From positions 1 through 32,213 of the forward strand of contig NZ_NVOY01000075.1 of NCBI RefSeq assembly GCF_002551005.1: a DNA stretch of 32,213 nt, in the 5' to 3' direction. Position numbers and translations under genes: made by a program. This DNA is from Bacillus pseudomycoides. Lineage in GTDB: Bacteria; Bacillota; Bacilli; Bacillales; Bacillaceae_G. Below the pieces are notes generated by a model. It saw only the letters and a program-made list of their open reading frames with translations, was not told the origin of the DNA and searched no databases. This document shows positions 1 through 8,019 of this stretch, piece after piece. How positions within the stretch are numbered: position 1 is the first letter of the stretch; the number at the start of each line of letters is the position of its first letter.

Positions 1-204
1 AACTTCTTATACAAGAAGGCTTGTGGTTGACCGTTCCTTCCCAATCAGAACTGTTACAGAGCCACCATAGAGCCAAGAACTAGGGAATCCTCCTTGGGTA
101 TGCAACCTACGAACGGCGTCCACAAAAGACTAGGCTAGACAACCAAGGCTTTTTTCAAGCCCCCACTTCAAAACGTGTTAGCGTTTAAGTGGTGGGTAGT
201 TGAC
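1..204 (+). mobile_element. IS200/IS605-type element right end (omega-RNA-like), left part outside window
   Basis: About 200 bases with no convincing coding frame end in a hairpin at 160-196 (CCCCCACTT... paired with ...AAGTGGTGGG), followed by TAGTTGAC at 197-204. A strong GC-rich subterminal hairpin followed by a TTGAC or TTCAC-like pentamer is how the right ends of TnpB-bearing IS200/IS605 elements finish. In those elements the transcribed right end is the guide (omega) RNA scaffold and the flanking DNA becomes the guide. No TnpB coding sequence is visible, so either the gene lies left of position 1 or only a remnant is present. The hairpin overlaps the 3' end of the sigma factor gene on the other strand. 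Assignment rests on remembered element architecture, not on a search. Confidence 0.5.
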
Positions 205-1068
205 CTTACCAGAATTTAACACGATATAAATAGATCTAATTTTATTTCCTTCAAATTCAAAACTCATTACCGCTTGTATTCCAGTACGATTTCTGATTAC
301 AATTCCGGGACAGCCATTTACCTTTGTTTGCATCATATAGTATTCGTCTTGATTCGCAAGAAATTTTTTTGCTAAAGCAATAAGAAGCTGTTGTACACGC
401 ACTGCACCATAAATCGGTTTAGCTGTAGCGGTTACTTTGCCGCCGCCATCTGCATAATATGCGATGTCTCCCCCTAGAACTTCCATCATTTGATTTGTAT
501 TTCCTTGCTGAATAGCATTTATAAAACATGTAATGACTTGTTCGTGATCTTCTTTCACACTTTCGACCACAATTTTCTTTTCAAGCTCTGGAAGCGCCTT
601 TTTTATCCTACTTAAGATTTTACGGCAATTTGCTTCTTTTTTTTGCACAATTTCAGCAATCGTTTCATAGTCATATTCCAAAATTTCACGGAGTATAAAA
701 ATAGCTCTTTTAATTGGATTCAACTGTTCAAATAGTACAAGCAAAGCATATGACATATCATTTTTCATCACCATTTCCTGTAATGGATCTGTTTCAATTA
801 CTGCAATTGGTTCTGGTAACCATGTCCCCACATATAACTCTCTTTTTCTCTTAGAAGATTTCAACAAGTCTAAACAACGATTTGTAACTAATTTACATAA
901 AAATGCTTTTACATTTTTGCTGTGTTTCAATTCGTATTCATTCAATTTTATAAATACATCTTGTATAACATCTTCTGCATCAGCAATACTACCTGTCATT
1001 TTATAGGCAAGTGAGAAAAGAAATGGTTTATGTTCAATATACAATTGACTCAGTTCAGCGTTTTCCAT
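178..1068 (-). CDS. ECF41-type (SigJ-like) RNA polymerase sigma factor with SnoaL-like C-terminal extension
   Basis: Alternative sigma factor of 296 residues. Sigma region 2 lies at about 8-75 and region 4 at about 105-165, followed by an extension at about 175-290 that in this group folds like SnoaL and tunes activity without a separate anti-sigma factor. Two of the three ECF41 signature motifs are present: WLPEP at 83-87 in the linker and DGGGK (for DGGGR) at 207-211. The third, NPDKL, is only recognisable as NSGKV at 285-289, after which VNYPPLKR and the stop codon are encoded by the adjoining IS-like hairpin. The native end therefore looks overwritten. The ATG at 1068 has a good GTGAGGA ribosome site. 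It lies 26 bases behind the oxidoreductase gene and is probably cotranscribed with it. Whether the altered tail changes activity is unknown. Confidence 0.85.
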   Translation of the reverse strand: MENAELSQLYIEHKPFLFSLAYKMTGSIADAEDVIQDVFIKLNEYELKHSKNVKAFLCKLVTNRCLDLLKSSKRKRELYVGTWLPEPIAVIETDPLQEMVMKNDMSYALLVLFEQLNPIKRAIFILREILEYDYETIAEIVQKKEANCRKILSRIKKALPELEKKIVVESVKEDHEQVITCFINAIQQGNTNQMMEVLGGDIAYYADGGGKVTATAKPIYGAVRVQQLLIALAKKFLANQDEYYMMQTKVNGCPGIVIRNRTGIQAVMSFEFEGNKIRSIYIVLNSGKVNYPPLKR

Positions 1069-1094
1069 AAAAAAATCCTCACTTTCTATTTCGA

Positions 1095-2276
1095 TTAGAC
1101 AGGTAAACTAGCTTGATCCCATGTTTTTTCACGAATACGTGCACCAATTTTACCCGATAAAATAAAATCAAGTCCCCACTTTTGAACCCAAACGAAGCCA
1201 TTGTTAGGTCCTAGACTAATACAATATAATTTTACAGGATACGCTTTGTGAGTAATTGAGTTAGATATTCCATATATCTCATTCTTTAAAATTTTACTTA
1301 ATCTCGTCGCCTGAGGAATCGCTTCTTTACACGTCATTCCATCTACTTGTTTCGTTTTTTTATCAACAACTCTTGCACAGTCTCCGATTGCGTATATATG
1401 TGAATACCCTTTTATAGAATACGTATCAGTAACTAATATTTGGTTCTCATTAGACAATGGAAGATTAAATGTTTGAATAATCGGATTCACTTTAACCCCC
1501 GGTGTCCAAATACACTCTCCTACTGTATATGTTGTTCCATTTGTACAAAGTAACTGACCATTTTCAAATTTCATCACTCTCGTTTTAGAGATGCATTTTA
1601 TTCCGTTTTTTTTGAGTTCACATGTTAATCGTTCACTTACTTTTACCGGAACCCCTCGTAATAAATGTTCTTTTGAATCAAACAAAATGACTTCTACCTC
1701 AACTGGATCAAGCCCTACTTTTTGAACTTCTTCTTTAAACCAAACACATATTTCTGCAGAAGTCTCAATACCAGTAATCCCTCCGCCAACAATAGCGATG
1801 CGCAATAGTTCTCGCCTTACTTCTTTATTTTCTTCTATTTTTGCTAGTTGAATTAAAGAAAGCAATTTTTGTCTTATCTCTACAGCGGTTTTCGTACTAC
1901 TTAATGTTGTTCCGCCTAACGTACTAGAAATTTCTTGAATGACACTCCCTAGAGCTAATACAAGATAATCGTATTGCACTGTTCTTATTCTTTCATCTTC
2001 TAATTTTATATCTATTTCTTTTTCAGAATGATTACACGTTATCGCTTCTCCTTTTATAAATTCCATTCCATCTGTACAATACCTTTTTAATGGAACTTTT
2101 AAATCCGCATCTTCAACAACTGACTTAAACAATAAAACCTTCCGAAAATGAAACGAATTTTTATCTACTAACGTAATTTTCACTTCTTTTCCTAGCGAAG
2201 AACCTAATTCTTTTTTTAATCCATTTAATAAATTTATACCAGCAAATCCTCCACCTAAAATAACAATATGTTTCAT
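1095..2276 (-). CDS. NAD(P)/FAD-dependent oxidoreductase, NDH-2-like
   Basis: Predicted flavoprotein of 393 residues of the pyridine nucleotide-disulphide oxidoreductase class, resembling type II NADH dehydrogenases. The N-terminus has a Rossmann FAD-binding motif, ILGGGFAGI at about 5-13. A second dinucleotide motif, IVGGGITGIE, lies near 162-171 for NAD(P)H. The flavin-contacting IYAIGDCA motif lies near 294-301. It lacks an obvious membrane segment. The ATG at 2276 follows an AAAGGGGG ribosome site. It is first in a two-gene unit with the downstream ECF41 sigma gene, and ECF41 sigma factors are typically encoded beside one oxidoreductase-like target gene. It is therefore probably the sigma factor's main target. 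The substrate cannot be told from the sequence. Confidence 0.82.
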   Translation of the reverse strand: MKHIVILGGGFAGINLLNGLKKELGSSLGKEVKITLVDKNSFHFRKVLLFKSVVEDADLKVPLKRYCTDGMEFIKGEAITCNHSEKEIDIKLEDERIRTVQYDYLVLALGSVIQEISSTLGGTTLSSTKTAVEIRQKLLSLIQLAKIEENKEVRRELLRIAIVGGGITGIETSAEICVWFKEEVQKVGLDPVEVEVILFDSKEHLLRGVPVKVSERLTCELKKNGIKCISKTRVMKFENGQLLCTNGTTYTVGECIWTPGVKVNPIIQTFNLPLSNENQILVTDTYSIKGYSHIYAIGDCARVVDKKTKQVDGMTCKEAIPQATRLSKILKNEIYGISNSITHKAYPVKLYCISLGPNNGFVWVQKWGLDFILSGKIGARIREKTWDQASLPV

Positions 2277-2299
2277 TTAAATTCCCCCTTTACCCTTAA

Positions 2300-2326
2300 A
2301 ACGATTTGACCTATTTACTTGTGACA
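2300..2326 (-). promoter_or_regulatory. ECF41-type promoter of the oxidoreductase-sigma unit
   Basis: On the minus strand TGTCACA (2326-2320) is followed after exactly 16 bases by CGTT (2303-2300), 24 bases before the oxidoreductase start codon. The described ECF41 target promoter is TGTCACA-N16-CGTC, so the -35 matches fully and the -10 in three of four bases. This supports autoregulation of the pair. Confidence 0.75.
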
Positions 2327-2351
2327 TATTAAAAGGAGAAATTTTAAAAAA

Positions 2352-2387
2352 TAAAACAAAAAAACATCCCCTACATTAGGGGATGTT
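2352..2387 (-). terminator. Rho-independent terminator of the ABC-F gene
   Basis: An 11-bp perfect stem (AACATCCCCTA with TAGGGGATGTT, 2363-2387) has a three-base loop and is followed on the minus strand by a run of seven T. It lies just after the ABC-F stop codon. Confidence 0.9.
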
Positions 2388-2392
2388 ACTAT

Positions 2393-4021
2393 TTATTTTG
2401 CTTCTTTATACATCGCTTCTACTTGTTTTTGAAGCTCTTCGTTCTCTAAATACTCATCATATGTCGTTTGTTTATCAACTAAACCGTTCGGTGTTACTTC
2501 AATAATACGATTTGCAATTGTTTCAATGAACTGATGGTCATGAGATGTAAATAAAATTGTACCTTTAAATGCCATTAAACCGTTGTTTAATGCTGTAATA
2601 GACTCAAGGTCTAAATGGTTCGTTGGGTCATCAAATGTTATTACGTTTGCACCACTTAACATCATTTTAGAAAGCATACAACGTACTTTCTCTCCTCCAG
2701 AAAGAACAGAAACGTTTTTCTTTACTTCTTCACCAGAGAATAGCATACGACCTAAGAATCCGCGTAAGAAGCTTTCAGACTCATCTTGTGGTGAAAATTG
2801 ACGTAACCACTCCACTAAGTTATATTCGCTATTTTTGAAGAACTCAGAGTTATCACGTGGGAAGTATGCTTGAGATGTTGTAACGCCCCATTTAAATGAA
2901 CCGCTATCTGGCTCCATTTCACCTGCTAAAATTTTAAATAACGTTGTAATTGCAATTTCATTACGTCCAACGAATGCAATTTTATCACCTTTATTAACAG
3001 TGAAGTACACGTTATCTAATACTTTCTCACCATCGATTGTTTTAGAAAGACCTTCCACTGATAACAAATCATTCCCAACTTCACGCTCTGGTGTGAAACC
3101 AACGAACGGATAACGACGAGAAGATGGTTTAATATCGTCTAATGTAATTTTCTCTAATAATTTTTTACGAGAAGTTGCTTGTTTCGCTTTTGAAGCGTTC
3201 GAGCTGAAACGTGCAATAAAGTTTTGTAATTCTTTTACTTTCTCTTCTTTTTTCTTATTAGCATCTTGTGTTAACTTTAATGCTAATTGACTAGACTCAT
3301 ACCAGAAATCATAGTTACCAACATAAAGTTGAATTTTACCAAAGTCAAGATCTGCCATATGCGTACATACTTTATTTAAGAAGTGACGGTCATGGGATAC
3401 AACGATAACTGTATTTTCAAAGTTCATTAAGAAGTTTTCTAACCATTGAATTGCTTTTAAGTCTAAATGGTTCGTAGGCTCATCCAGTAATAAAATATCC
3501 GGTTGACCAAATAAAGCTTGTGCAAGTAACACTTTTACTTTCTCCGCACCTGTTAACTCAGACATTTTTTTCGCATGAAGGTCTTCACCAATGCCTAATC
3601 CTTTTAAGAGAATTGCAGCTTCTGATTCTGCTTCCCAACCGTTTAACTCAGCAAATTCGCCTTCTAACTCAGCTGCGCGCATGCCATCTTCATCGCTGAA
3701 ATCTTCTTTCATGTAAATTGCATTCTTTTCTTGCATTACTTCATAAAGACGTGTATGTCCCATAATAACTGTTTCTAAAACTGGGAATTCTTCATATTCA
3801 AAGTGGTTCTGTTTTAAAACAGCTAAACGCTCACCTGGTGTAATATGAATGTCTCCAGTTGATGGATCAATTTCACCAGATAAAATTTTCAAGAATGTAG
3901 ATTTACCAGCACCGTTTGCTCCGATTAAACCGTAACAGTTACCTGGTGTAAATTTTATGTTAACATCTTCAAAAAGTTTACGATCTGCAAAACGTAAACT
4001 TACGTTACTTACTGTAATCAT
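2393..4021 (-). CDS. ykpA: ABC-F family ATPase, YkpA/YbiT type
   Basis: Soluble ABC-F protein of 542 residues with two ATP-binding cassettes joined by a charged linker, and no membrane domain. ABC-F proteins bind the ribosomal E site and help translation, or in some members give resistance to ribosome-targeting antibiotics. The overall sequence matches the housekeeping YkpA/YbiT branch rather than a resistance branch. Cassette 1 has Walker A GANGAGKST at about 34-42, a degenerate signature LTGAEK and Walker B LLLDEPTNHLD. Cassette 2 has signature LSGGEK, but its Walker B reads ITFDDPTNHLD, with Asp where the catalytic Glu is usual. The ATG at 4021 has an AGGAGG ribosome site. It is a single gene with its own promoter and terminator. 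Confidence 0.9.
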   Translation of the reverse strand: MITVSNVSLRFADRKLFEDVNIKFTPGNCYGLIGANGAGKSTFLKILSGEIDPSTGDIHITPGERLAVLKQNHFEYEEFPVLETVIMGHTRLYEVMQEKNAIYMKEDFSDEDGMRAAELEGEFAELNGWEAESEAAILLKGLGIGEDLHAKKMSELTGAEKVKVLLAQALFGQPDILLLDEPTNHLDLKAIQWLENFLMNFENTVIVVSHDRHFLNKVCTHMADLDFGKIQLYVGNYDFWYESSQLALKLTQDANKKKEEKVKELQNFIARFSSNASKAKQATSRKKLLEKITLDDIKPSSRRYPFVGFTPEREVGNDLLSVEGLSKTIDGEKVLDNVYFTVNKGDKIAFVGRNEIAITTLFKILAGEMEPDSGSFKWGVTTSQAYFPRDNSEFFKNSEYNLVEWLRQFSPQDESESFLRGFLGRMLFSGEEVKKNVSVLSGGEKVRCMLSKMMLSGANVITFDDPTNHLDLESITALNNGLMAFKGTILFTSHDHQFIETIANRIIEVTPNGLVDKQTTYDEYLENEELQKQVEAMYKEAK

Positions 4022-4115
4022 GTAGTTCCTCCTAGTAATACCGCTGCATCCAGCGTTTTCTCACCGAATGTCCTAAAAGTCGCAGTTTACGACTCACTTA
4101 TTTTAGACTATTGCT

Positions 4116-4145
4116 ATTATATAGTAGAAGTCGAATGAATAGCAA
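4116..4145 (-). promoter_or_regulatory. Sigma-A-like promoter of the ABC-F gene
   Basis: On the minus strand TTGCTA (4145-4140) and a perfect TATAAT (4121-4116) are separated by 18 bases, leaving a leader of about 85 bases before the ABC-F start codon. Confidence 0.6.
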
Positions 4146-4259
4146 CGATAGATTCATTTTCTGCAAGGAAATCAAAGAGCTTTCCGCATAAATTCCGCTT
4201 TACTATGCTATACATTAAATGTCGTTTAAATACGATTCTCTTCCTACAAATATATATTC

Positions 4260-4699
4260 CTATTCTGAAAGAAGTTCAGGAATCATAACTTTTTGTTCAA
4301 AACGCGTAGACAATACCATCAAAATTGTCGGACGTCCATACTTATTACACGAATCACTAAAAGTCTCTAGTGATTCCGGAGAACTTGTCGCCACTTTTAG
4401 CAAGTAATTATATTGTCCGCTAATTCTGTATAAATCAATGACATACGGTGACTGTCTACAAAACTCAACAAATTGATTACAGTTGTTTGCTTGAAAAAGA
4501 ATAAATGCAGTTGTATCCTTTCCTAACTTTTTCCGTGAAACAACAGCTCGATAATTCTCAATAATCCCCTTGTCTTCTAACTTCCGAACTCTTTCCTTAA
4601 CAGCTGGCTAAGTCATATTTACTTCTTTTCCTAAGTCCACCATTGACATACGACCGTTATTTTGTAGTAACTTTAATATTTTGAATCAATTTGATCCAT
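4260..4699 (-). pseudogene. Lrp/AsnC family transcriptional regulator, inactivated
   Basis: Read with one frame correction, the minus strand encodes a protein of about 146 residues with the Lrp/AsnC layout. It has an N-terminal winged helix (MDQIDSKILKLLQNNGR, then MVDLGKEVNMT, then PAVKERVRKLEDKGII) and a C-terminal RAM-type ligand domain ending in MVLSTRFEQKVMIPELLSE. The start ATG at 4699 keeps a good AAAGGGGAG ribosome site. Two lesions are visible. A base is missing near 4675, so the frame stops after eight residues. A TAG lies near 4610 in the recognition helix, exactly where Gln (CAG) is expected. The 440-base length fits one lost base. The gene is probably dead. The rest is well preserved, which suggests recent loss. 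Confidence 0.88.
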
Positions 4700-5146
4700 A
4701 TACAACTCCCCTTTATTTTTATAAACACAACCAACTAATTTAACAATAAAAAGAAAGTATTCTAACCGAAACAACTTATTAATCGCATGTAAATTATACA
4801 TTCTTTCCCATAAAATATAAGTATTAATAAAAAAGTAATTTAAGAAGATGTTCATATATGAGATATCATAATAATCGAAATAATTCCAATGTTATAAAGT
4901 TTCAACGTGAAACTTCCAATTTTGAAACTTGGAAATATGAGTCTATTTATAAATATTCTCCTCTATTTTCGTATCTTTTCGAAAAAAAATAATTGAATGG
5001 CTATTATAGATAGGGTAGCACTTCTTAAATGTAGAAATATAGCCAAGACAAATGACCTACACAATCCTAACTAAAATTCACTTGCACACTTCAAACAAGC
5101 GAAAGAATATACTATTGCATACATGACCTAATGGAGTGAATTTGTT
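4700..5146. other. Gene-free AT-rich interval with palindromes
   Basis: No credible coding frame was found on either strand. The stretch holds a 17-base palindrome at 4898-4914 (AGTTTCA acg TGAAACT) followed by a second partly overlapping inverted repeat (TCCAA...TTGGA, 4914-4934). The interval separates the broken Lrp gene from the divergent small gene at 5147. Confidence 0.5.
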
Positions 5147-5350
5147 ATGAATCTATTTCCAACAAGGGTTGTTACCGGTACTCCTGTAGTAACCCCTGCC
5201 ATCCACCTTGCCGCCATTCATACGGCAAGTCCCGTTGTAGGAATTGTAACGCCATTCATTTGGCCATATCCACCCATTCACTTATCGGTAATACATCCAC
5301 ACGTCAGCTATTATTACCATCACATTCCTACAATATATAGAAAATATTGA
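5147..5350 (+). CDS. Small His/Pro/Tyr-rich protein, possible spore coat component
   Basis: A 67-residue protein with an unusual composition: repeated Pro-Val and Ile-His units, WPYPPIH, then VIHPHVSYYYHHI and a basic end, IYRKY. There is no Cys, signal peptide or clear membrane segment. The ATG is preceded by GGAGTG at good spacing and the gene is closed by a strong terminator, so it is likely expressed. His/Tyr/Pro-rich short proteins of this kind occur in the Bacillus spore coat (for example CotD). The sequence GAATATACTA upstream weakly resembles a sigma-K -10 element. The coat role is inference from composition only. The family is not recognised. Confidence 0.6.
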   Translation: MNLFPTRVVTGTPVVTPAIHLAAIHTASPVVGIVTPFIWPYPPIHLSVIHPHVSYYYHHIPTIYRKY

Positions 5351-5370
5351 TGAACTGTTTAATTATTACC

Positions 5371-5412
5371 GAACATAAAAAGCGCTATTTTTACATAGCG
5401 CTTTTTATGTTC
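5371..5412. terminator. Bidirectional terminator
   Basis: An 18-bp perfect inverted repeat (GAACATAAAAAGCGCTAT and its complement) has a six-base loop. It contains A/T runs that act as U tracts in both directions. It sits between the converging small gene at 5147 and the acetyltransferase at 5431 and probably serves both. Confidence 0.9.
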
Positions 5413-5430
5413 TATATCCATTCGAAATGA

Positions 5431-6603
5431 TTAAAAGAAATCATAAAAAAATGGCTGCTCGGAAGGAATCAAATTTTCAAATTGTTTTATGTCTTTTTCC
5501 ATTCCAGAAATGTTACCAATTTGATATAATTCTAATGGCCTTTTGTAACCGAAAAGCGCTGTAGAAAGTGCATTAATGTTTACATGTACTCCCTTATCTT
5601 TTAAGACTACAGCTTCTTCTTCACTTACCATAACTATTTCTTTATCTCGTATAACTACTGTTTGATTATTCCAATGTGCATATGAATCAGAAATATGTAA
5701 AATAACCTCTTCCTCGTTATTTTCCCAAGCAAATGGATATTGCTTAAGAAAACGCTCTACATCAACAATCCTAACCATAAAGTAAGGCTTTATTTCCACT
5801 TTAATGCGTGACTCTTGTAGTGAAAATAGCAATGGTTCTTTTTCATGAACGATCATCTCAAGTTCTTGTATCATTGAATCATGCTGACAAATGAAGTTCC
5901 ATAAACCCGTTCTAGCTTCACTGTTTAATGGTACAAATTCCTCTACTTTCATCTTAGAGCTTTCTATTTTATACAAAATATAGCCCATTGGCTCATCTGC
6001 TCGGTTATAATAAACGGCTGCATTTAGGTCACCATAGATAAAATGTAACCAATGTTCTCGATCTCGCACTAACATACCAGAATATTTTTTCGCAAATTGC
6101 TCATATACGATTTCAATCTCTTTCAAATGAGATTCCTTCTTACAACGTTTGATACTTCCTGATACGTGTTCTTTCATAATTAAATCCGCTTTTGTTAATG
6201 AACATACATGGCGATTCGTAAACAGCTCCCATCCATATTTCCTGTAAAAAGAAATAGAAAATGGGTGTAGCATGGAAACGGTATAACCGTCTTGTCTCAT
6301 CGTCTCTAAAACATGTTTTAATAGTTTTTTTACATAACCGTTTCGTCTAAATTCTGGATAGGTAGCTACTCCTGCAATTCCGCCCATTTTGAACTTTTCT
6401 TCCCCTAAAAATATTTCAAACGGGATAAGGTGTAATTTTGCAGCAAGCTCTTTTTCTTCTAATATCCCAAATATTTGATGATACTTTTTCATAAGCTGAA
6501 GACGTTTTTCAATTTGTTCTTCTGGTACTTTATATTGAAAGGCATATTCAGATAGTCGAATTGCCTCCCGGTATTGTTCTTCTAATAATTGAATTACTTC
6601 CAC
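5431..6603 (-). CDS. Eis-like GNAT family N-acetyltransferase
   Basis: Predicted acetyl-CoA-dependent acetyltransferase of about 390 residues. The N-terminal GNAT domain contains GIAGVATYPEFRRNGYVKKL, the acetyl-CoA loop with the R-R-N-G-Y pattern, and then SMLHPFSISFYRKYGWEL. A second GNAT-like region follows, and the C-terminal part (about 280-390) fits the SCP2-like domain of Eis proteins. Eis enzymes acetylate aminoglycosides or protein lysines, but the substrate here is not known. I chose the GTG at 6603 because GGAGGGAGAAC precedes it. An in-frame ATG at 6672 would add 23 hydrophobic residues without a ribosome site. It is a single gene between two terminators. Confidence 0.82.
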   Translation of the reverse strand: MEVIQLLEEQYREAIRLSEYAFQYKVPEEQIEKRLQLMKKYHQIFGILEEKELAAKLHLIPFEIFLGEEKFKMGGIAGVATYPEFRRNGYVKKLLKHVLETMRQDGYTVSMLHPFSISFYRKYGWELFTNRHVCSLTKADLIMKEHVSGSIKRCKKESHLKEIEIVYEQFAKKYSGMLVRDREHWLHFIYGDLNAAVYYNRADEPMGYILYKIESSKMKVEEFVPLNSEARTGLWNFICQHDSMIQELEMIVHEKEPLLFSLQESRIKVEIKPYFMVRIVDVERFLKQYPFAWENNEEEVILHISDSYAHWNNQTVVIRDKEIVMVSEEEAVVLKDKGVHVNINALSTALFGYKRPLELYQIGNISGMEKDIKQFENLIPSEQPFFYDFF

Positions 6604-6682
6604 GCTCCCGTTCTCCCTCCATCGTATTCTTAACTGCACATTAAAATATAACACAATAATCAGAAAATACAAAATTCACAAA

Positions 6683-6716
6683 CAAAAAACCCGATATATA
6701 GCAATCTACCGGGTTT
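6683..6716 (-). terminator. Terminator of the aro operon, overlapping the aroA stop codon
   Basis: On the minus strand AAACCCG pairs with CGGGTTT around an internal bulge and loop, followed by a T run. The 5' arm contains the last sense codons and stop codon of aroA. Confidence 0.75.
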
Positions 6717-7998
6717 CTAACTTCAATTTCTCAATCTCTTCAAAAAATCCTGGATATGATACTCCTACAGCTTCTGCATCCTGGATCACCGTCTCTCCAT
6801 TCGCAATACATCCAGCAACTGCTAGCATCATTCCAATCCGATGATCGCCATGACTGTTTACGGTATTTCCGTTTAATGGTGTTTTTCCATAAATAATCAT
6901 TCCATCATCGGTCGCTTCTATACGTGCTCCTAGTTTTGTTAGTTCTTCTACCACTGTATCAATTCGATTCGTTTCCTTTACCTTCAGCTCATGAGCATCT
7001 TTAATAATCGTAACCCCTTCTGCTTGCGTTGCTGCAAGAGCGATAATTGGGATTTCATCAATCAACCTTGGAATAATGTCACCGCCAATCTCAACTCCCT
7101 TTAACTTTGATGTTTCAATCGTTAAATTAGCGGCAAGTTCCGCTGCATCTCTATCGTATTGTCCAATTGCTAATTTTGCTCCCATTTTTATAAGAACATC
7201 AATAATTCCTGTTCTTGTTGGATTGATTCCAACATTTTGTAATGTAAGCTTACTATGGGGAGTAATCGCTCCGCCTACTAAGAAAAATGCAGCCGATGAA
7301 ATATCTCCTGGTACATGAATGTTCGTTCCAGTTAGCTGTTGTCCTCCTTCTATTGAAACTTTCGTTCCCTCTCTCTTCACTTGTACGCCAAATGCTTGAA
7401 GCATCCGTTCTGTATGATCCCTTGATACATGAGGTTCTGTAACACTTGTTACACCTCGCGCTCCTAGACCTGCTAATAAAATAGCCGATTTCACCTGCGC
7501 ACTTGCAACAGGAGAAATATAATCAATTGCTTGAAGATTCCCTCCTCGTATCGTTAACGGTGTAAATGTTCCATCTTCTCTTCCATCAATTGCTGCTCCC
7601 ATTAAGCTAAGCGGTTGTGTAACACGTTTCATTGGGCGTTTTCCGATAGAATGATCACCTTGCAAGCAGAAATGAAGGTTTGTATTCGCTAGTATGCCAA
7701 GTAATAAACGAATCGTTGTACCAGAATTCCCAACATCAAGTACTTGCTCCGCTTCTCGTAACCCTTCCATTCCTGTTCCAATTACTTCTACTTCATCTCC
7801 GTTTTGCGTTATTGATACCCCCATCTCACGAAAACAAGAGATCGTGCTTAAACAGTCTGCTCCTGGTAAAAAGCCCTTAATCGTTGTTTTTCCGTGGGCA
7901 ATTGCGCCAAACATGACTGAACGATGCGAAATTGATTTATCACCTGGAATAACAACCGTGCCTTGCAACCCTTCCATAGCTGTCTGTACAGTTTTCAT
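6706..7998 (-). CDS. aroA: 3-phosphoshikimate 1-carboxyvinyltransferase (EPSP synthase)
   Basis: Sixth step of the shikimate pathway: joins phosphoenolpyruvate to shikimate 3-phosphate, giving EPSP. At 430 residues the length is normal. Motifs seen in order are GDKSISHR near 19-26 (substrate lysine and arginine), [13 protein letters not shown] near 87-99 (PEP site), [21 protein letters not shown] with the catalytic Asp, KVKETNRID, and [11 protein letters not shown] near 383-393. The ATG at 7998 follows AAGAAGGTG. It is last in the leftward aroC-hisC-tyrA-aroA group, 21 bases after tyrA, and is followed by a terminator. Expression depends on the tyrosine T-boxes upstream. Confidence 0.96.
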   Translation of the reverse strand: MKTVQTAMEGLQGTVVIPGDKSISHRSVMFGAIAHGKTTIKGFLPGADCLSTISCFREMGVSITQNGDEVEVIGTGMEGLREAEQVLDVGNSGTTIRLLLGILANTNLHFCLQGDHSIGKRPMKRVTQPLSLMGAAIDGREDGTFTPLTIRGGNLQAIDYISPVASAQVKSAILLAGLGARGVTSVTEPHVSRDHTERMLQAFGVQVKREGTKVSIEGGQQLTGTNIHVPGDISSAAFFLVGGAITPHSKLTLQNVGINPTRTGIIDVLIKMGAKLAIGQYDRDAAELAANLTIETSKLKGVEIGGDIIPRLIDEIPIIALAATQAEGVTIIKDAHELKVKETNRIDTVVEELTKLGARIEATDDGMIIYGKTPLNGNTVNSHGDHRIGMMLAVAGCIANGETVIQDAEAVGVSYPGFFEEIEKLKLETR

Positions 7999-8019
7999 AT
8001 TTACGGCACCTTCTTTCCT

